Below are positions 37,142 to 47,065 of a stretch of 64,000 nucleotides of DNA, in pieces. The translations under genes were made by a program, and so were the position numbers. Position 1 is the first letter of the stretch. The number at the start of each line of letters is the position of its first letter. Source of the stretch: Cronobacter turicensis z3032 (GTDB lineage: Bacteria > Pseudomonadota > Gammaproteobacteria > Enterobacterales > Enterobacteriaceae); contig FN543093.2 of the NCBI GenBank assembly GCA_000027065.2, positions 2,918,074-2,982,073 of the forward strand, in the 5' to 3' direction. The notes under the pieces were generated by a model. That model did no database searches and was not told the origin of the DNA. It was given only the letters and a program-made list of their open reading frames with translations.

Positions 37142-38323
37142 ATGCAAAACGACTCCCTCACAGCGCCGCAACGGCCCCTCGATTTCACGTCAGCCTCGTT
37201 TCTGATTGTCGCCTTTCTCACCGGTATCGCGGGCGCGCTGCAAACCCCGACGCTGAGCCTGTTTCTGACGGAAGAAGTCCACGCCCGCCCGGCGATGGTC
37301 GGCTTCTTTTTTACCGGCAGCGCGATCATCGGTATTTTCGTCAGTCAGTTTCTGGCCGGGCGCTCGGATCGCAAAGGCGATCGCAAATCCCTGATTTTCG
37401 TCTGCTGCCTGCTGGGCGCGCTGGCGTGCCTGCTGTTCGCCTGGAACCGCAACTATTTTATTTTGCTGTTTGTCGGCGTATTCCTGAGCAGTTTTGGCTC
37501 GACCGCCAACCCGCAGATGTTCGCGCTGGCGCGCGAGCATGCCGATCGCACCGGGCGCGAGGCGGTGATGTTCAGCTCGGTGCTGCGCGCGCAGGTGTCG
37601 CTCGCCTGGGTGGTAGGGCCGCCGCTGGCGTATGCGCTGGCGATGGGTTTTGGCTTTCAGGTGATGTATGTCAGCGCGGCGGCGGCGTTTGTGCTCTGCG
37701 CGCTGATGGTCTGGTGCTTTTTACCGTCGATGCGCAAAGAGCCGCTCGCCACCGCCGCGCCCCTGGAAGCGCCGCGCCGCAACCGGCGCGACGCGCTGCT
37801 GCTGTTTTCGGTATGCACGCTGATGTGGGGCACCAACAGCCTTTACATCATTAATATGCCGCTGTATCTGATTAACGAACTGCGCCTGCCGGAAAAACTG
37901 GCGGGCGTGATGATGGGCGCAGCAGCCGGTCTTGAGATCCCGGTGATGCTGATTGCAGGCTATTATGCCCGTCGATTTGGCAAACGCTTTCTGATGCGGG
38001 TGGCGGTAGCGGCGGGCGTGCTGTTCTATCTCGGGATGCTGACGCTGCACAGCCCGGCGCTGCTGCTGGCGCTACAACTGCTGAACGCCATTTATATCGG
38101 TATTCTGGCGGGTATCGGCATGCTCTATTTTCAGGATTTGATGCCAGGCCAGGCGGGCGCGGCGACCACGCTTTACACCAATACCACGCGCGTGGGCTGG
38201 ATCATCGCCGGATCGCTTGCGGGCGTGATTGCGGAGCTTCTCAACTACCACTCGGTGTTTTACGTGGCGCTGGCGATGACCGCAGGCGCGGTCTGGTGTT
38301 TGTGGCGCATTAAAGATGTTTAA
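37142..38323 (+). CDS. setB: Sugar efflux transporter SetB
   Basis: A 393-residue MFS sugar exporter, equal in length to E. coli SetB, which can export lactose and glucose. It has about twelve hydrophobic segments. The family region [24 protein letters not shown] is close to the start, and the [10 protein letters not shown] loop is the MFS A-motif. The frame is open to 37049, but the ATG at 37142 gives the E. coli-like start. It overlaps the convergent yeiW by four bases. Confidence 0.93.
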   Translation: MQNDSLTAPQRPLDFTSASFLIVAFLTGIAGALQTPTLSLFLTEEVHARPAMVGFFFTGSAIIGIFVSQFLAGRSDRKGDRKSLIFVCCLLGALACLLFAWNRNYFILLFVGVFLSSFGSTANPQMFALAREHADRTGREAVMFSSVLRAQVSLAWVVGPPLAYALAMGFGFQVMYVSAAAAFVLCALMVWCFLPSMRKEPLATAAPLEAPRRNRRDALLLFSVCTLMWGTNSLYIINMPLYLINELRLPEKLAGVMMGAAAGLEIPVMLIAGYYARRFGKRFLMRVAVAAGVLFYLGMLTLHSPALLLALQLLNAIYIGILAGIGMLYFQDLMPGQAGAATTLYTNTTRVGWIIAGSLAGVIAELLNYHSVFYVALAMTAGAVWCLWRIKDV

Positions 38324-38574
38324 GGCGCGGTCAACGCCTCAAGATGAATAAGAAAGGTCAACGCGTCGTGGCGGCTCTCGCCGCACATCTCTTTCGAAGG
38401 CTGAAGGCCGCCGCACACTTTCGGGCGCAGCGGCGAACCAAAGAGCTTACAGCGCAGGCGTTCGTCAAGCTGGACGCAGGGCGTGTTCGCCGGTTTGCCG
38501 TCGGGCATGCCGGGGATCGGGCTTGAGATCGACGCTGCAGTGCAGCAGGCGCCGCAGTCGGGGCGACATTCCAT
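38320..38574 (-). CDS. yeiW: Cysteine-cluster protein YeiW (YkgJ/UPF0153 type)
   Basis: An 84-residue protein with eight cysteines. The pattern is [11 protein letters not shown], then [20 protein letters not shown] and KEMCG. It is a zinc or iron-sulfur chelating cluster of the YkgJ family. The function is unknown. It ends within the setB stop region. Confidence 0.88.
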   Translation of the reverse strand: MECRPDCGACCTAASISSPIPGMPDGKPANTPCVQLDERLRCKLFGSPLRPKVCGGLQPSKEMCGESRHDALTFLIHLEALTAP

Positions 38575-38880
38575 ACATTCTCCGTGACGACGCTCAGGCG
38601 TCGGTCAGTGATATTTCAGGCAGCAGCCGGTAGTCTGCCGCCTCGCCCTTCTTTTCCAGCCCGATAGTTTGATAGCTTGCGGCTCAGCATGGCGCGGTTC
38701 GCGTGAAAGCCGGGCATTGTAGCTTTTTGCCTCGCCCGGTACAGCCCTGTGGCTTAAAAATTCGCCGCGCGCCGCTTTTTCGGCCTGCCTCGCAATGTGC
38801 GTAATTCCGCTTGCCTGGCGCGTGTCTCGCGAGTAACTTGTCGCGATATTTTGCATATTCCAGCTTAACAGGACACGTCG
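38575..38880. other. Gene-free interval between yeiW and efpL
   Basis: 306 bases with no convincing gene on either strand. It must hold the promoters for the divergent yeiW and efpL. A possible efpL promoter is around CTTGTCGCG and GATATTTTGCATATTC near 38837-38865, which I would not defend strongly. AGGA lies just before the efpL ATG. Confidence 0.5.
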
Positions 38881-39453
38881 ATGCCAAGAGCGAATGAAAT
38901 TAAAAAAGGTATGGTGCTGAATTACAACGGCAAACTGCTGATTGTGAAAGATATCGATATTCAGTCACCGAGCGCGCGCGGCGCGGCTACGCTGTACAAA
39001 ATGCGTTTTTCCGATGTCCGTACCGGGCAGAAAGTGGAAGAGCGTTTTAAAGGCGACGATATCCTTGACACCATTACGCTGACCCGTCGTTTTGTCGATT
39101 TCTCTTACGTCGACGGCAACGAGTATGTCTTTATGGATAAAGAAGACTATACGCCATACACCTTCACGAAAGATCAGATTGAAGAAGAGCTGCTGTTTAT
39201 GCCGGAAGGCGGTATGCCGGATATGCAGGTGTTGACCTGGGACGGTCAGCTGCTGGCGCTTGAACTGCCGCAGACGGTGGATCTGGAAATCGTGGAAACC
39301 TCGCCGGGCATCAAAGGCGCCTCCGCCAGCGCCCGCTCCAAACCAGCAACCCTCTCTTCGGGCGTCGTGATTCAGGTGCCGGAGTACCTGAGCGCCGGTG
39401 AGAAAATCCGCGTGCATATCGCAGAGCGCCGCTACATGGGCCGCGCCGAATAA
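38881..39453 (+). CDS. efpL: EF-P-like translation factor EfpL (YeiP)
   Basis: A 190-residue elongation factor P paralogue with three beta-barrel domains (KOW-like, OB, C-terminal OB). Canonical EF-P carries a modified lysine at the tip of the beta3-beta4 loop; here the tip is Arg33 in PSARGAA, as in E. coli EfpL, so it should work without lysylation. EfpL relieves ribosome stalling at polyproline and related motifs. It is monocistronic with a strong terminator. Confidence 0.95.
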   Translation: MPRANEIKKGMVLNYNGKLLIVKDIDIQSPSARGAATLYKMRFSDVRTGQKVEERFKGDDILDTITLTRRFVDFSYVDGNEYVFMDKEDYTPYTFTKDQIEEELLFMPEGGMPDMQVLTWDGQLLALELPQTVDLEIVETSPGIKGASASARSKPATLSSGVVIQVPEYLSAGEKIRVHIAERRYMGRAE

Positions 39454-39471
39454 TCGCCGCCCTGTAAACGT

Positions 39472-39501
39472 AAAAAGCCCCGCCAGTGCGGGGCTTTTTT
39501 T
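39472..39501 (+). terminator. Terminator after efpL
   Basis: GCCCCGC (39477-39483), loop CAGT and GCGGGGC (39488-39494), then seven T residues. Five A residues to the left also let it act for the convergent uxuA. Confidence 0.93.
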
Positions 39502-39517
39502 ATGGCGGTACTGACGA

Positions 39518-40708
39518 TTACAGCAAATCCGGGAACAGCACTTTTTTCAGCGCCAGCTCCACGCCGCGCACTTCCGCAAGCCCTTTCAGGCGGCCAATCG
39601 CCGAATAGCCAGGGTTGGTTTTCTTGCGCAGATCGTCAAGCATCTGGTGGCCGTGATCCGGACGGAACGGGATCGGGCGGAGATCGCCGGCCTTTTTACG
39701 GCGCTGCTCTTCGGTCAGGATCGCTTTCACCACTGCTACCATATCGACGTCGCCATACAGATGCGCCGCCTCGTGGAACGTTTTCGGGTTCGCCTCGCGG
39801 CAGGTGGCGCGCAGATGCGTGAAGTGAATGCGATCGGCAAAGGTTTCTACCATCCGCACCAGATCGTTATCCGCCCGCACGCCGTAAGAGCCGGTGCACA
39901 TAGTGAAACCGTTATGAATGCTGTCGACGGTCTCTTTCAGCCACTGCATATCTTCAATGGTGGAGACAATACGCGGCAGGCCGAGGATCGGACGCGGCGG
40001 ATCGTCCGGGTGGACCGCCAGACGCACGCCCGCTTCTTCCGCCACCGGGACAATCGCTTTCAGGAAATACGCCATGTTATCGCGCAGCGCGGCTTTATCG
40101 ATATGGTCATACTCGCTCAGACGGGCGCGGAACTGATCGAGCGTATACCCCTCTTCGGCACCCGGCAGACCGGCGATGATGTTACGCGTCAGCGTCTCAA
40201 TCTGCGCTTCGCTCATCGCCCTGAAATAGTCCTGCGCCTGGCGCTGCTCATCCTCAGAATAATTATCCCGCGCGCCGTCGCGTTTTAAGATGTGCAGTTC
40301 AAACGCCGCGAAGGCGATGTGATCGAAACGCAGCGCTTTTGAGCCGTCCGGCAGCGTGTATTCCAGATCGGTACGCGTCCAGTCAAGGATGGGCATGAAG
40401 TTATAGCAGACGGTATCGATGCCGCAGACCGCCAGATTGCGAATGCTCTGCTGGTAGCTTTCGATATAGCGATCATACTGACCGGAGTGGGTTTTGATAT
40501 CTTCATGCACCGGAATACTTTCGACGACTGACCAGGTCAGCCCTTTCTGCGCAAGCTCCGCCTGACGTTTTTTGATCTCCTCGACCGGCCAGATCTCGCC
40601 GTTAGGAATGTGGTGCAATGCGGTGACGATGCCGGTCGCCCCGGCCTGTCTGATGTCATCCAGCGATACGGGATCGTTCGGCCCGTACCAACGCCAGGTT
40701 TGTTCCAT
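39518..40708 (-). CDS. uxuA: D-mannonate dehydratase
   Basis: A 396-residue enzyme that dehydrates D-mannonate to 2-keto-3-deoxy-D-gluconate in hexuronate breakdown. The fold is an Mn/Fe-dependent TIM barrel; the start [28 protein letters not shown] and the [14 protein letters not shown] and HGHQ metal-site motifs fit UxuA. In E. coli uxuA sits in a uxuAB operon elsewhere. Here it is beside yeiQ, divergent across 206 bases. AAGGAG lies before its ATG. Confidence 0.93.
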   Translation of the reverse strand: MEQTWRWYGPNDPVSLDDIRQAGATGIVTALHHIPNGEIWPVEEIKKRQAELAQKGLTWSVVESIPVHEDIKTHSGQYDRYIESYQQSIRNLAVCGIDTVCYNFMPILDWTRTDLEYTLPDGSKALRFDHIAFAAFELHILKRDGARDNYSEDEQRQAQDYFRAMSEAQIETLTRNIIAGLPGAEEGYTLDQFRARLSEYDHIDKAALRDNMAYFLKAIVPVAEEAGVRLAVHPDDPPRPILGLPRIVSTIEDMQWLKETVDSIHNGFTMCTGSYGVRADNDLVRMVETFADRIHFTHLRATCREANPKTFHEAAHLYGDVDMVAVVKAILTEEQRRKKAGDLRPIPFRPDHGHQMLDDLRKKTNPGYSAIGRLKGLAEVRGVELALKKVLFPDLL

Positions 40709-40723
40709 CGCCCTCTCCTTAAA

Positions 40724-40741
40724 AAGTTGTTATACCAATAT
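40724..40741. promoter_or_regulatory. UxuR/ExuR-type operator between uxuA and yeiQ
   Basis: AAGTTGTTATACCAATAT contains TTGTTATACCAA, one base from the dyad TTGGTATACCAA shared by UxuR and ExuR sites. It lies 16 bases before the uxuA ATG. A half-site CACCAATT is at about 40842-40849, nearer yeiQ. It supports hexuronate control of uxuA and perhaps yeiQ. Confidence 0.65.
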
Positions 40742-40914
40742 TGCGGAACACTATGATGACTACCATACATGTTTGGCCGAAACCGTCAAACCGCACGCGA
40801 GCCGCTATTGATCCAGCTCACAATCCCCGGATATTTACGGCACACCAATTCAATTTGCTGTCATATAACTTTACACTGGTTTTGTTAAATAATGGTTATC
40901 AGGATATGTGAGAA

Positions 40915-42381
40915 ATGAATAATATCGCTTCTGCCACGCTGCCCGCGTCGGTTCAACGCCCGACTTACGACCGCCGCGCCCTGCAAACCCGCATCGTGCA
41001 TTTCGGCTTCGGCGCGTTTCACCGCGCGCATCAGGCGCTGCTGACCGACAGAGTGCTTAACCTGAACGGCGGCGACTGGGGCATTTGCGAGATAAGCCTG
41101 TTCAGCGGCGATGAACTGATGAGCGCGCTGCGCGCCCAGGATCATCTCTATACGGTGCTGGAAAAAGGCGCTGACGGTAATCAGGCTATTATTATTGGCG
41201 CAGTGAATGAATGCCTCAATGCGAAACTCGACGGGATGGACGCGATTATTGAAAAATTCTGCGAGCCGCAGGTTGCTATCGTCTCGTTAACCATTACGGA
41301 AAAAGGCTACTGCATCGATCCCGCGACCGGCCATCTCGATACGCAAAACAGCCGTATCGCGCACGATCTTGAAAACCCGCACCAGCCGCACTCCGCGCCC
41401 GGCCTGCTTGTGGAGGCGCTGCACCGCCGCCGTGCGCGTGGGCACGCCCCGTTTACCGTGCTCTCCTGCGATAACATTCCTGATAACGGCCATGTGGTGC
41501 GCGAAGCGGTGCTCGGCATGGCGCACAAGCGCGACCCGTCGCTGGCGCAATGGATCGCGGATAACGTGACCTTTCCCGGCACCATGGTCGACCGTATCGT
41601 GCCGGCAGCGACGCCGGAATCACTACAGGAAATTGCCGACGCGACCGGTGTAGCCGATCCGTGCGCGATCAGCTGCGAGCCATTTATTCAATGGGTGATT
41701 GAAGATAATTTCGTCGCGGGCCGCCCTGCCTGGGAAGATGCGGGCGTACAGATGGTGGATGACGTGCTGCCATGGGAGCAGATGAAGCTAAGAATGCTGA
41801 ACGGCAGCCACTCTTTTCTCGCATATCTCGGTTATCTCGCCGGCTATGCGCATATCAGCGACTGTATGAACGACGCGCATTTTCGCGACGCGGCGCGACA
41901 GCTGATGCTGCGCGAACAGGCGCCGACGCTGCGTATCACCGGCGTGGATCTTAACGGCTATGCCGACAGCCTGATTACGCGTTTCGCCAATCCGTCGCTG
42001 AAGCATCGCACCTGGCAGATTGCCATGGATGGTACCCAGAAACTGCCGCAGCGTATGCTGGATTCGGTACGCTGGCATTTGCAGCACGGCGGCGAGTGGT
42101 CGCTGCTGGCGCTGGGCGTGGCGGGCTGGATGCGCTACGTGAGCGGCGTGGATGACAACGGAGCGTCCATCGACGTGCGCGATCCGCTCGCGGAAAAAAT
42201 CGCGGCGTTAGTGCAATCAAGCAGTGAAGACGAACGCGTCGGCGCGCTGCTGACGCTCAAAGAGGTGTTCGGCGAAGATCTGCCGCAGCATCCGCTGTTC
42301 ATCCATACGCTGAACGCCGCCTGGCAGTCGCTGTGCCGCCTGGGCGCGAAAGAGGCGGTTGCGCGGCTCGCGCGTCGCTGA
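40915..42381 (+). CDS. yeiQ: Mannitol dehydrogenase-family oxidoreductase YeiQ (fructuronate reductase-like)
   Basis: A 488-residue polyol-dehydrogenase-family protein, the same length as E. coli YeiQ. The N-terminal NAD-binding part has HFGFGAFHRAHQALLTD. The C-terminal part has the catalytic KLRMLNGSHSFLAYLGYLAG stretch, whose Lys-Asn-His set is that of UxuB and mannitol dehydrogenases. UxuB converts D-fructuronate to D-mannonate, the UxuA substrate. Divergence from uxuA therefore suggests that YeiQ does the UxuB step in this organism; that is inference. AGGA lies ten bases upstream of the ATG. Confidence 0.9.
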   Translation: MNNIASATLPASVQRPTYDRRALQTRIVHFGFGAFHRAHQALLTDRVLNLNGGDWGICEISLFSGDELMSALRAQDHLYTVLEKGADGNQAIIIGAVNECLNAKLDGMDAIIEKFCEPQVAIVSLTITEKGYCIDPATGHLDTQNSRIAHDLENPHQPHSAPGLLVEALHRRRARGHAPFTVLSCDNIPDNGHVVREAVLGMAHKRDPSLAQWIADNVTFPGTMVDRIVPAATPESLQEIADATGVADPCAISCEPFIQWVIEDNFVAGRPAWEDAGVQMVDDVLPWEQMKLRMLNGSHSFLAYLGYLAGYAHISDCMNDAHFRDAARQLMLREQAPTLRITGVDLNGYADSLITRFANPSLKHRTWQIAMDGTQKLPQRMLDSVRWHLQHGGEWSLLALGVAGWMRYVSGVDDNGASIDVRDPLAEKIAALVQSSSEDERVGALLTLKEVFGEDLPQHPLFIHTLNAAWQSLCRLGAKEAVARLARR

Positions 42382-42402
42382 TTTTTAACCCTGAATGCTT
42401 TT

Positions 42403-42433
42403 AACGCGGACGCAGCCCCTGCCCGTCCGCGTT
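42403..42433 (+). terminator. Hairpin after yeiQ
   Basis: AACGCGGACG (42403-42412) and CGTCCGCGTT (42424-42433) pair perfectly around an 11-base loop, followed by GCCTCTTCTC. It is 21 bases after the yeiQ stop. The U run is weak. Confidence 0.6.
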
Positions 42434-42512
42434 GCCTCTTCTCATGCCCGCTATTTTTATCCAGAATGACGCCTGATGATTTATTCCCGTCAGATATTTA
42501 TCAGGAGCGCAT

Positions 42513-43499
42513 GTGACCCGTACCAATCTCATTACCGGCTTTCTTGGCAGCGGCAAAACCACCACGATCCGTCATCTGCTGGCGCATAAAGATCCGGCGG
42601 AAAAATGGGCCGTCCTGGTCAATGAATTTGGCGAGGTGGGCATCGACGGCGCGCTGATGGCCGACAGCGGCGCGCTGTTAAAAGAGATCCCCGGCGGCTG
42701 CATGTGCTGCGTCAATGGCCTGCCGATGCAGGTCGGGCTTAATACCCTGCTGCGCCAGGGAAAACCCGATCGTCTGCTGATTGAGCCGACGGGGCTTGGT
42801 CATCCGAAGCAGATCCTGGATATGCTGACGTCCGAGATTTACGAACCTTATATCGACCTGCGCGCCACGCTGTGCCTGCTCGACTCGCGTCAGCTGCTGG
42901 ATGAAAAATATACCGCCAATGAGAATTTCCGCGACCAGCTGGCCGCGGCGGATATCATTGTCGCCAATAAACAAGATCGCAGCGACGCGGCCAGCCTCGC
43001 GGCGCTGAACGCCTGGCGCGACGAACACGCCGCCGACCGGGAACTGGTGTTCGCTATCCAGGGCGAAATCGACCCGGCGCTGCTCGATAAACCCCGTCTG
43101 AACCTGCGCGAACTGCCCGCCAGCGCGCATCACGCCCATTCGCACGCACCGCGCAGCGGCCTTGCCGCGCTGAGCCTGCCGGGCAGTCAGCGCTGGCGTC
43201 GCCGTCTTAATAGCGGACAGGGGCATCACGCTTGCGGCTGGATTTTTGATGCCGACACGGTATTCGATACTATCGGCATCCTGGAATGGGCGCGGCTCGC
43301 CCCGGCTGAGCGTGTAAAAGGCGTACTGCGTATTCCCGAAGGGCTGGTGCGTATTAACCGCCAGGGACAGGATCTGCGTATCGAAACCCAGAGCGCTCCG
43401 CCGCCGGACAGCCGGATTGAGCTGATTACCGCTGCGGAAACCGACTGGAACGCACTTCAGTCCGCCTTGTTGAAGCTTCGTTTAGACACACCGCTTTAA
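42513..43499 (+). CDS. yeiR: COG0523 zinc-binding GTPase YeiR
   Basis: A 328-residue P-loop GTPase of the CobW/COG0523 family, which handles metal delivery; E. coli YeiR binds zinc and hydrolyses GTP. Walker A is GFLGSGKT (residues 9-16), the metal motif is C63-M-C65-C66, and a His-rich stretch HHAHSHAP lies in the linker before the C-terminal CobW_C domain. The start is GTG at 42513 with AGGAG six bases upstream; the ATG at 42511 is out of frame. Confidence 0.93.
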   Translation: MTRTNLITGFLGSGKTTTIRHLLAHKDPAEKWAVLVNEFGEVGIDGALMADSGALLKEIPGGCMCCVNGLPMQVGLNTLLRQGKPDRLLIEPTGLGHPKQILDMLTSEIYEPYIDLRATLCLLDSRQLLDEKYTANENFRDQLAAADIIVANKQDRSDAASLAALNAWRDEHAADRELVFAIQGEIDPALLDKPRLNLRELPASAHHAHSHAPRSGLAALSLPGSQRWRRRLNSGQGHHACGWIFDADTVFDTIGILEWARLAPAERVKGVLRIPEGLVRINRQGQDLRIETQSAPPPDSRIELITAAETDWNALQSALLKLRLDTPL

Positions 43500-43529
43500 C
43501 GTTACCCTTTTGTGAATATTCAGACTGCC

Positions 43530-44237
43530 ATGACCAATACCCGTTTCCCCGCGATCCTGCTGCTTAATCTCGCAGGCGCCGTCCTTTTTCTTTCCTGGTA
43601 TCCGCCGGCGCAGACCGGTTTCTGGTTTACCCTCGATGCCGGGATTTTCCACTTTTTTAATCACCTGGCTGCGACCAGCCATACCTTTTTATGGTTTCTG
43701 GCGATTACTAACAATCGCGCGTTTGACGGCTGCTCGCTGCTGGCGATGGGTCTGCTGCTGCTCTGGTACTGGCGTCAGGCTACGCCGTCGGGCCGCCGCC
43801 ACATCATTATTATGGGCGTCGTGATGCTGCTATCAGCGGTTGTACTCAATCAGCTTGGCCACCTGTTGCCGGTGTCGCGTCCGAGCCCAACTCTGACGTT
43901 TGAAGACAGCCTGCGGGTGGGTAAGGTCGTGGGGATTTCCACCAAAGACGCCTCGACCGACAGTTTTCCGGGCGACCATGGCATGATGCTGCTTATATTT
44001 GCGGGATTTATGTGGCGCTATTTCGGCGGTAAAGCTTTCGCGCTTGGCCTGTTGATATTCTGCGTTTTCGCGCTGCCGCGCATGATGATTGGCGCGCACT
44101 GGTTTACAGATATCGCCGTTGGCTCTTTGTCAATCATTTTTATTGGTCTTCCGTGGATTTTATTGACGCCGCTTAGCGATAAAATAATTACCTGGCTTAA
44201 TAATCATCTGCCCGGTCAAAAAACAACAAATTCATAA
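43530..44237 (+). CDS. lpxT: Lipid A 1-diphosphate synthase LpxT (PAP2 family)
   Basis: A 235-residue inner-membrane phosphotransferase. It moves a phosphate from undecaprenyl diphosphate to the 1-position of lipid A on the periplasmic side. The PAP2 motifs are present: SFPGDHGMM and RMMIGAHWFTDI, with the first Arg in PVSRPSP. About six hydrophobic segments. A GTG at 43512 is in frame; I prefer the ATG at 43530, which matches the length of the E. coli N-terminus, though no good ribosome binding site is visible for either. Confidence 0.92.
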   Translation: MTNTRFPAILLLNLAGAVLFLSWYPPAQTGFWFTLDAGIFHFFNHLAATSHTFLWFLAITNNRAFDGCSLLAMGLLLLWYWRQATPSGRRHIIIMGVVMLLSAVVLNQLGHLLPVSRPSPTLTFEDSLRVGKVVGISTKDASTDSFPGDHGMMLLIFAGFMWRYFGGKAFALGLLIFCVFALPRMMIGAHWFTDIAVGSLSIIFIGLPWILLTPLSDKIITWLNNHLPGQKTTNS

Positions 44238-44266
44238 CAATTAATTAATAAATTAATTGTATCACC

Positions 44267-44300
44267 AACAGGGATCGTTAAGGGTCCCTGTTTATTTTAT
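44267..44300 (+). terminator. Terminator after lpxT
   Basis: AACAGGGA (44267-44274) and TCCCTGTT (44285-44292) pair around a ten-base loop and run into TTATTTTAT. It is 29 bases after the lpxT stop. Confidence 0.8.
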
Positions 44301-44663
44301 ATGCACCCCCCTCCTGACGCTTTTCGCCAGAATTTCACAGATTCGTCATAAAAATGAATACGTTGTCTATTTTTGCGGCAAATCGCGCCCCCTTTTCCTT
44401 TCTCTGCAAATGCTATACCGGGCATTACAATTTCTTATAAAAAAATAACTAAAACCACTCGCCATATGGGGTTTGTTAAGGTAATCTCGGGAGCGTTTTG
44501 CGGTTTAAGGGCATTTATTGGTAATGCAAATAAAAAGTGTGGACTGACACACAAATTAGCTCACCAGGAATTGTCTTACCCCCCAGAGCTCATTAGTCTC
44601 GGCACGTTTAGCTTTTTTTATAACGATTTTTATCGTTAAGGACTTCAAGGGAAAACATACATA
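44301..44663 (+). promoter_or_regulatory. Long AT-rich leader of mepS with a terminal hairpin
   Basis: About 360 bases without a convincing gene; an 88-codon frame at 44373-44639 has no family look and no good start signal. The interval is AT-rich compared with its surroundings and must hold the mepS promoter. Just before the gene, TAACGAT (44621-44627) and ATCGTTA (44632-44638) form a hairpin with a TTTT loop, 26 bases before the ATG. CAAGG then serves as ribosome binding site. The hairpin might influence mepS translation or mRNA stability. Confidence 0.5.
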
Positions 44664-45233
44664 ATGGTCAAATCTCAACCAATCCTGAGATATATCATGC
44701 GGGCTATCCCCGCAGTCGCTGTGGCAGTTTTGCTTTCAGCATGTAGCTCTACCAATACCGCAAAAAACATGCATTCTGAGACGCATGCAGTAGGTGAAAA
44801 CGACGGGCTGTTACTGCAAGCCTCTCAGGATGAATTTGAACAGATGGTTCGTACGCTGGATGTTAAATCCCGCATTATGGATCAATACGCTGACTGGAAA
44901 GGCGTGCGCTATCGCCTCGGCGGCAGCAACAAAACGGGCATCGATTGTTCTGGTTTTGTGCAGCGTACCTTCCGCGAACAGTTTGGTTTAGAACTGCCGC
45001 GCTCAACGTATGAGCAGCAGGAAATGGGCAAACCGGTCGATCGTACCCGGTTGCGCTCCGGCGATCTGGTGCTGTTCCGCGCCGGCTCTACCGGCCGTCA
45101 TGTAGGCATTTACATCGGTAATAATCAGTTCGTACATGCGTCAACACGTAGTGGCGTCATGATTTCCAATATGGACGAACCATACTGGAAGAAGCGCTAT
45201 AACGAAGCGCGCCGCGTACTGAGCCGTAGTTAA
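44664..45233 (+). CDS. mepS: Murein DD-endopeptidase MepS (Spr), outer-membrane lipoprotein
   Basis: An NlpC/P60 hydrolase that cuts D-Ala-mDAP crosslinks to allow cell wall growth. It has 189 residues. A lipoprotein signal ends in LLSAC with lipid-carrying Cys27; Ser at +2 fits outer-membrane sorting. The catalytic Cys95 is in GIDCSGF, and His146 (RHVGIY) and His158 complete the site. In E. coli MepS is degraded by Prc/NlpI. A strong terminator follows. Confidence 0.96.
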   Translation: MVKSQPILRYIMRAIPAVAVAVLLSACSSTNTAKNMHSETHAVGENDGLLLQASQDEFEQMVRTLDVKSRIMDQYADWKGVRYRLGGSNKTGIDCSGFVQRTFREQFGLELPRSTYEQQEMGKPVDRTRLRSGDLVLFRAGSTGRHVGIYIGNNQFVHASTRSGVMISNMDEPYWKKRYNEARRVLSRS

Positions 45234-45274
45234 TTCCGGTATGACGATTTCCCTTGATCGTCCTCGCTGAACGA

Positions 45275-45306
45275 TAAAAAACGCTGCTGATGCAGCGTTT
45301 TTTTTG
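45275..45306 (+). terminator. Terminator after mepS
   Basis: ACGCTGC (45281-45287), loop TGAT and GCAGCGT (45292-45298), extended by A and T runs on both sides, eight T residues in total after the stem. Confidence 0.93.
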
Positions 45307-45407
45307 TCTACGATTCTGGATGCCCGCCTCGCCCTTTCCCCTCACCTTACGCGGGATTGTCTGTTAAGCTGGTTTCACGCTAGTTGCTCGCACAGGAACT
45401 AAAAAGG

Positions 45408-46970
45408 ATGTTATCCAGTCCGCCTTTTGCATCAACGCTCTCCACGCCCCGTAAAATTATTCTGGTCGGTATAGCGACCGGGCTGGCCCTGACGTTGATG
45501 ATTACGCTCGCCGCCCGCGGCTGGCTGCACCAGCAGCGGGAAAACCAGTACGACATGCTGGCGCGGGATATCCATCATTATCTCAATACATATTTTGCGC
45601 AGCTGAAAGCCTCCGCCGACGCGCTGCAACCGCTGACGCTCGCCGAATGCGGCGCCGTATCGGCCGAACTCACCTCACGCGCGGCATTTAACGTCAACGT
45701 GCGCGCCTTTTTATTGATAAGAGACGGCGTCGCCTATTGCTCCTCCGCCACCGGCAAGCTTCATCTGCCGCTTCGCGACCTTGTGCCGGATATCGATACC
45801 CGCAAAACGGTGGATATCAGTATTATTCCGGGCACGCCGATGATGCCCGATAAACCCTCCATCGTGATGTGGTTCGGCAATCCGCTGATGGAAGGTCGTG
45901 GCATTGTCACCACGCTTAACGTCAATCTCACGCCCTATCTGATTTATACCGCGCGGCAGAACGATCTCAACGGTCTGGCGCTGGTGGCGAAAGATCGGGC
46001 GCTGACCACCTTTTCCGGGAAAGTAATGACGCCGGACGAACTGCCCGCCGAGCCGCTGCGAAGCGAGAGCGTGCAGGGTTATCCGCTCAAACTCTACCTG
46101 TATGGCGACACCATGCCCGCTGAAGACCGCCATCTTGCGCTGCTGCTGGGTCTATTAATCGGGGTCCTGGGCGGTGCGCTGACGGTAATTCTGCTGGCGC
46201 TGCGCGCGCGATCCGGGCGCGAGATCCTCAGCGCCATCAAACGCAACCAGTTTTTTGTGGTCTATCAGCCGGTGGTGGACGCCGCTACGCGCCAGATCCG
46301 CGGCGTGGAAGCGCTCATGCGCTGGGAGCACCCGAGTGCCGGCATGATCCCGCCAGACGCTTTTATCAGCTTCGCCGAGGCGCAGGGGCTTATCGTCCCG
46401 CTAACTCATCATTTGTTTAAATTGATTGCGCAGGATGTGCCGCGCCTGCAACAGTCGCTGCCGCCCGGCGCCAAGCTCGGCATTAATATTGCGCCCGGTC
46501 ACCTTCATTCCGAGCAATTCAAAGCCGATATCCAGAAACTGCACGCCTCGCTGCCGCCGGATTACTTCCAGCTGGTGTTTGAGATTACCGAGCGCGACAT
46601 GATCCGCGAAGAAGAAGCGATGGATCTTTTTACATGGCTGCATGAACAAGGCCATGAAATTGCGGTGGATGATTTTGGCACCGGTCACAGCGCGCTGATT
46701 TATCTTGAGCGCTTCACGCTTGATTATCTGAAGATCGATCGCGGATTTGTAAATGCGATCGGCACCGAAACGATCACCTCGCCGGTGCTTGATGCCGTCA
46801 TCAGCCTGGCGAAACGCCTGAATATGGTGACGGTGGCCGAGGGCGTGGAGACACAGGAGCAAGCGAAATGGCTGACCGTGCGCGGCGTAAACTTTTTGCA
46901 GGGCTATTATTTCAGCCGTCCGGTGCGCGCCGCTGATTTGCCTGCCAGCATGAAAGAAGCCGACGCATAA
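45408..46970 (+). CDS. pdeN: Cyclic-di-GMP phosphodiesterase PdeN (Rtn), CSS-EAL type
   Basis: A 520-residue membrane protein that should hydrolyse c-di-GMP. Domain order: TM1 (about 15-38), periplasmic CSS-motif domain (CSSATG is present; in this family its cysteines sense redox), TM2 near 240-265 and a cytoplasmic EAL domain. The EAL signature reads EALMRWEHP, with the metal motif DDFGTGHSAL and the VAEGVET stretch, so the site looks active. A TTG at 45384 is in frame; the ATG at 45408 gives the E. coli-like length of about 518. Confidence 0.93.
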   Translation: MLSSPPFASTLSTPRKIILVGIATGLALTLMITLAARGWLHQQRENQYDMLARDIHHYLNTYFAQLKASADALQPLTLAECGAVSAELTSRAAFNVNVRAFLLIRDGVAYCSSATGKLHLPLRDLVPDIDTRKTVDISIIPGTPMMPDKPSIVMWFGNPLMEGRGIVTTLNVNLTPYLIYTARQNDLNGLALVAKDRALTTFSGKVMTPDELPAEPLRSESVQGYPLKLYLYGDTMPAEDRHLALLLGLLIGVLGGALTVILLALRARSGREILSAIKRNQFFVVYQPVVDAATRQIRGVEALMRWEHPSAGMIPPDAFISFAEAQGLIVPLTHHLFKLIAQDVPRLQQSLPPGAKLGINIAPGHLHSEQFKADIQKLHASLPPDYFQLVFEITERDMIREEEAMDLFTWLHEQGHEIAVDDFGTGHSALIYLERFTLDYLKIDRGFVNAIGTETITSPVLDAVISLAKRLNMVTVAEGVETQEQAKWLTVRGVNFLQGYYFSRPVRAADLPASMKEADA

Positions 46971-47065
46971 CGCAGGGCTATTTCACAATCCCGCGCGGCT
47001 CCCTTATTATGCTGCCATGCTGTTACCGCGCCCGCTCAGGCCCCGGAGAAGGACACACCACCTCA

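Noticed and set aside
44373..44639. An 88-codon frame in the mepS leader
   Set aside because: No plausible ribosome binding site, atypical codon use for this genome, no recognised family. The leader explanation is simpler.
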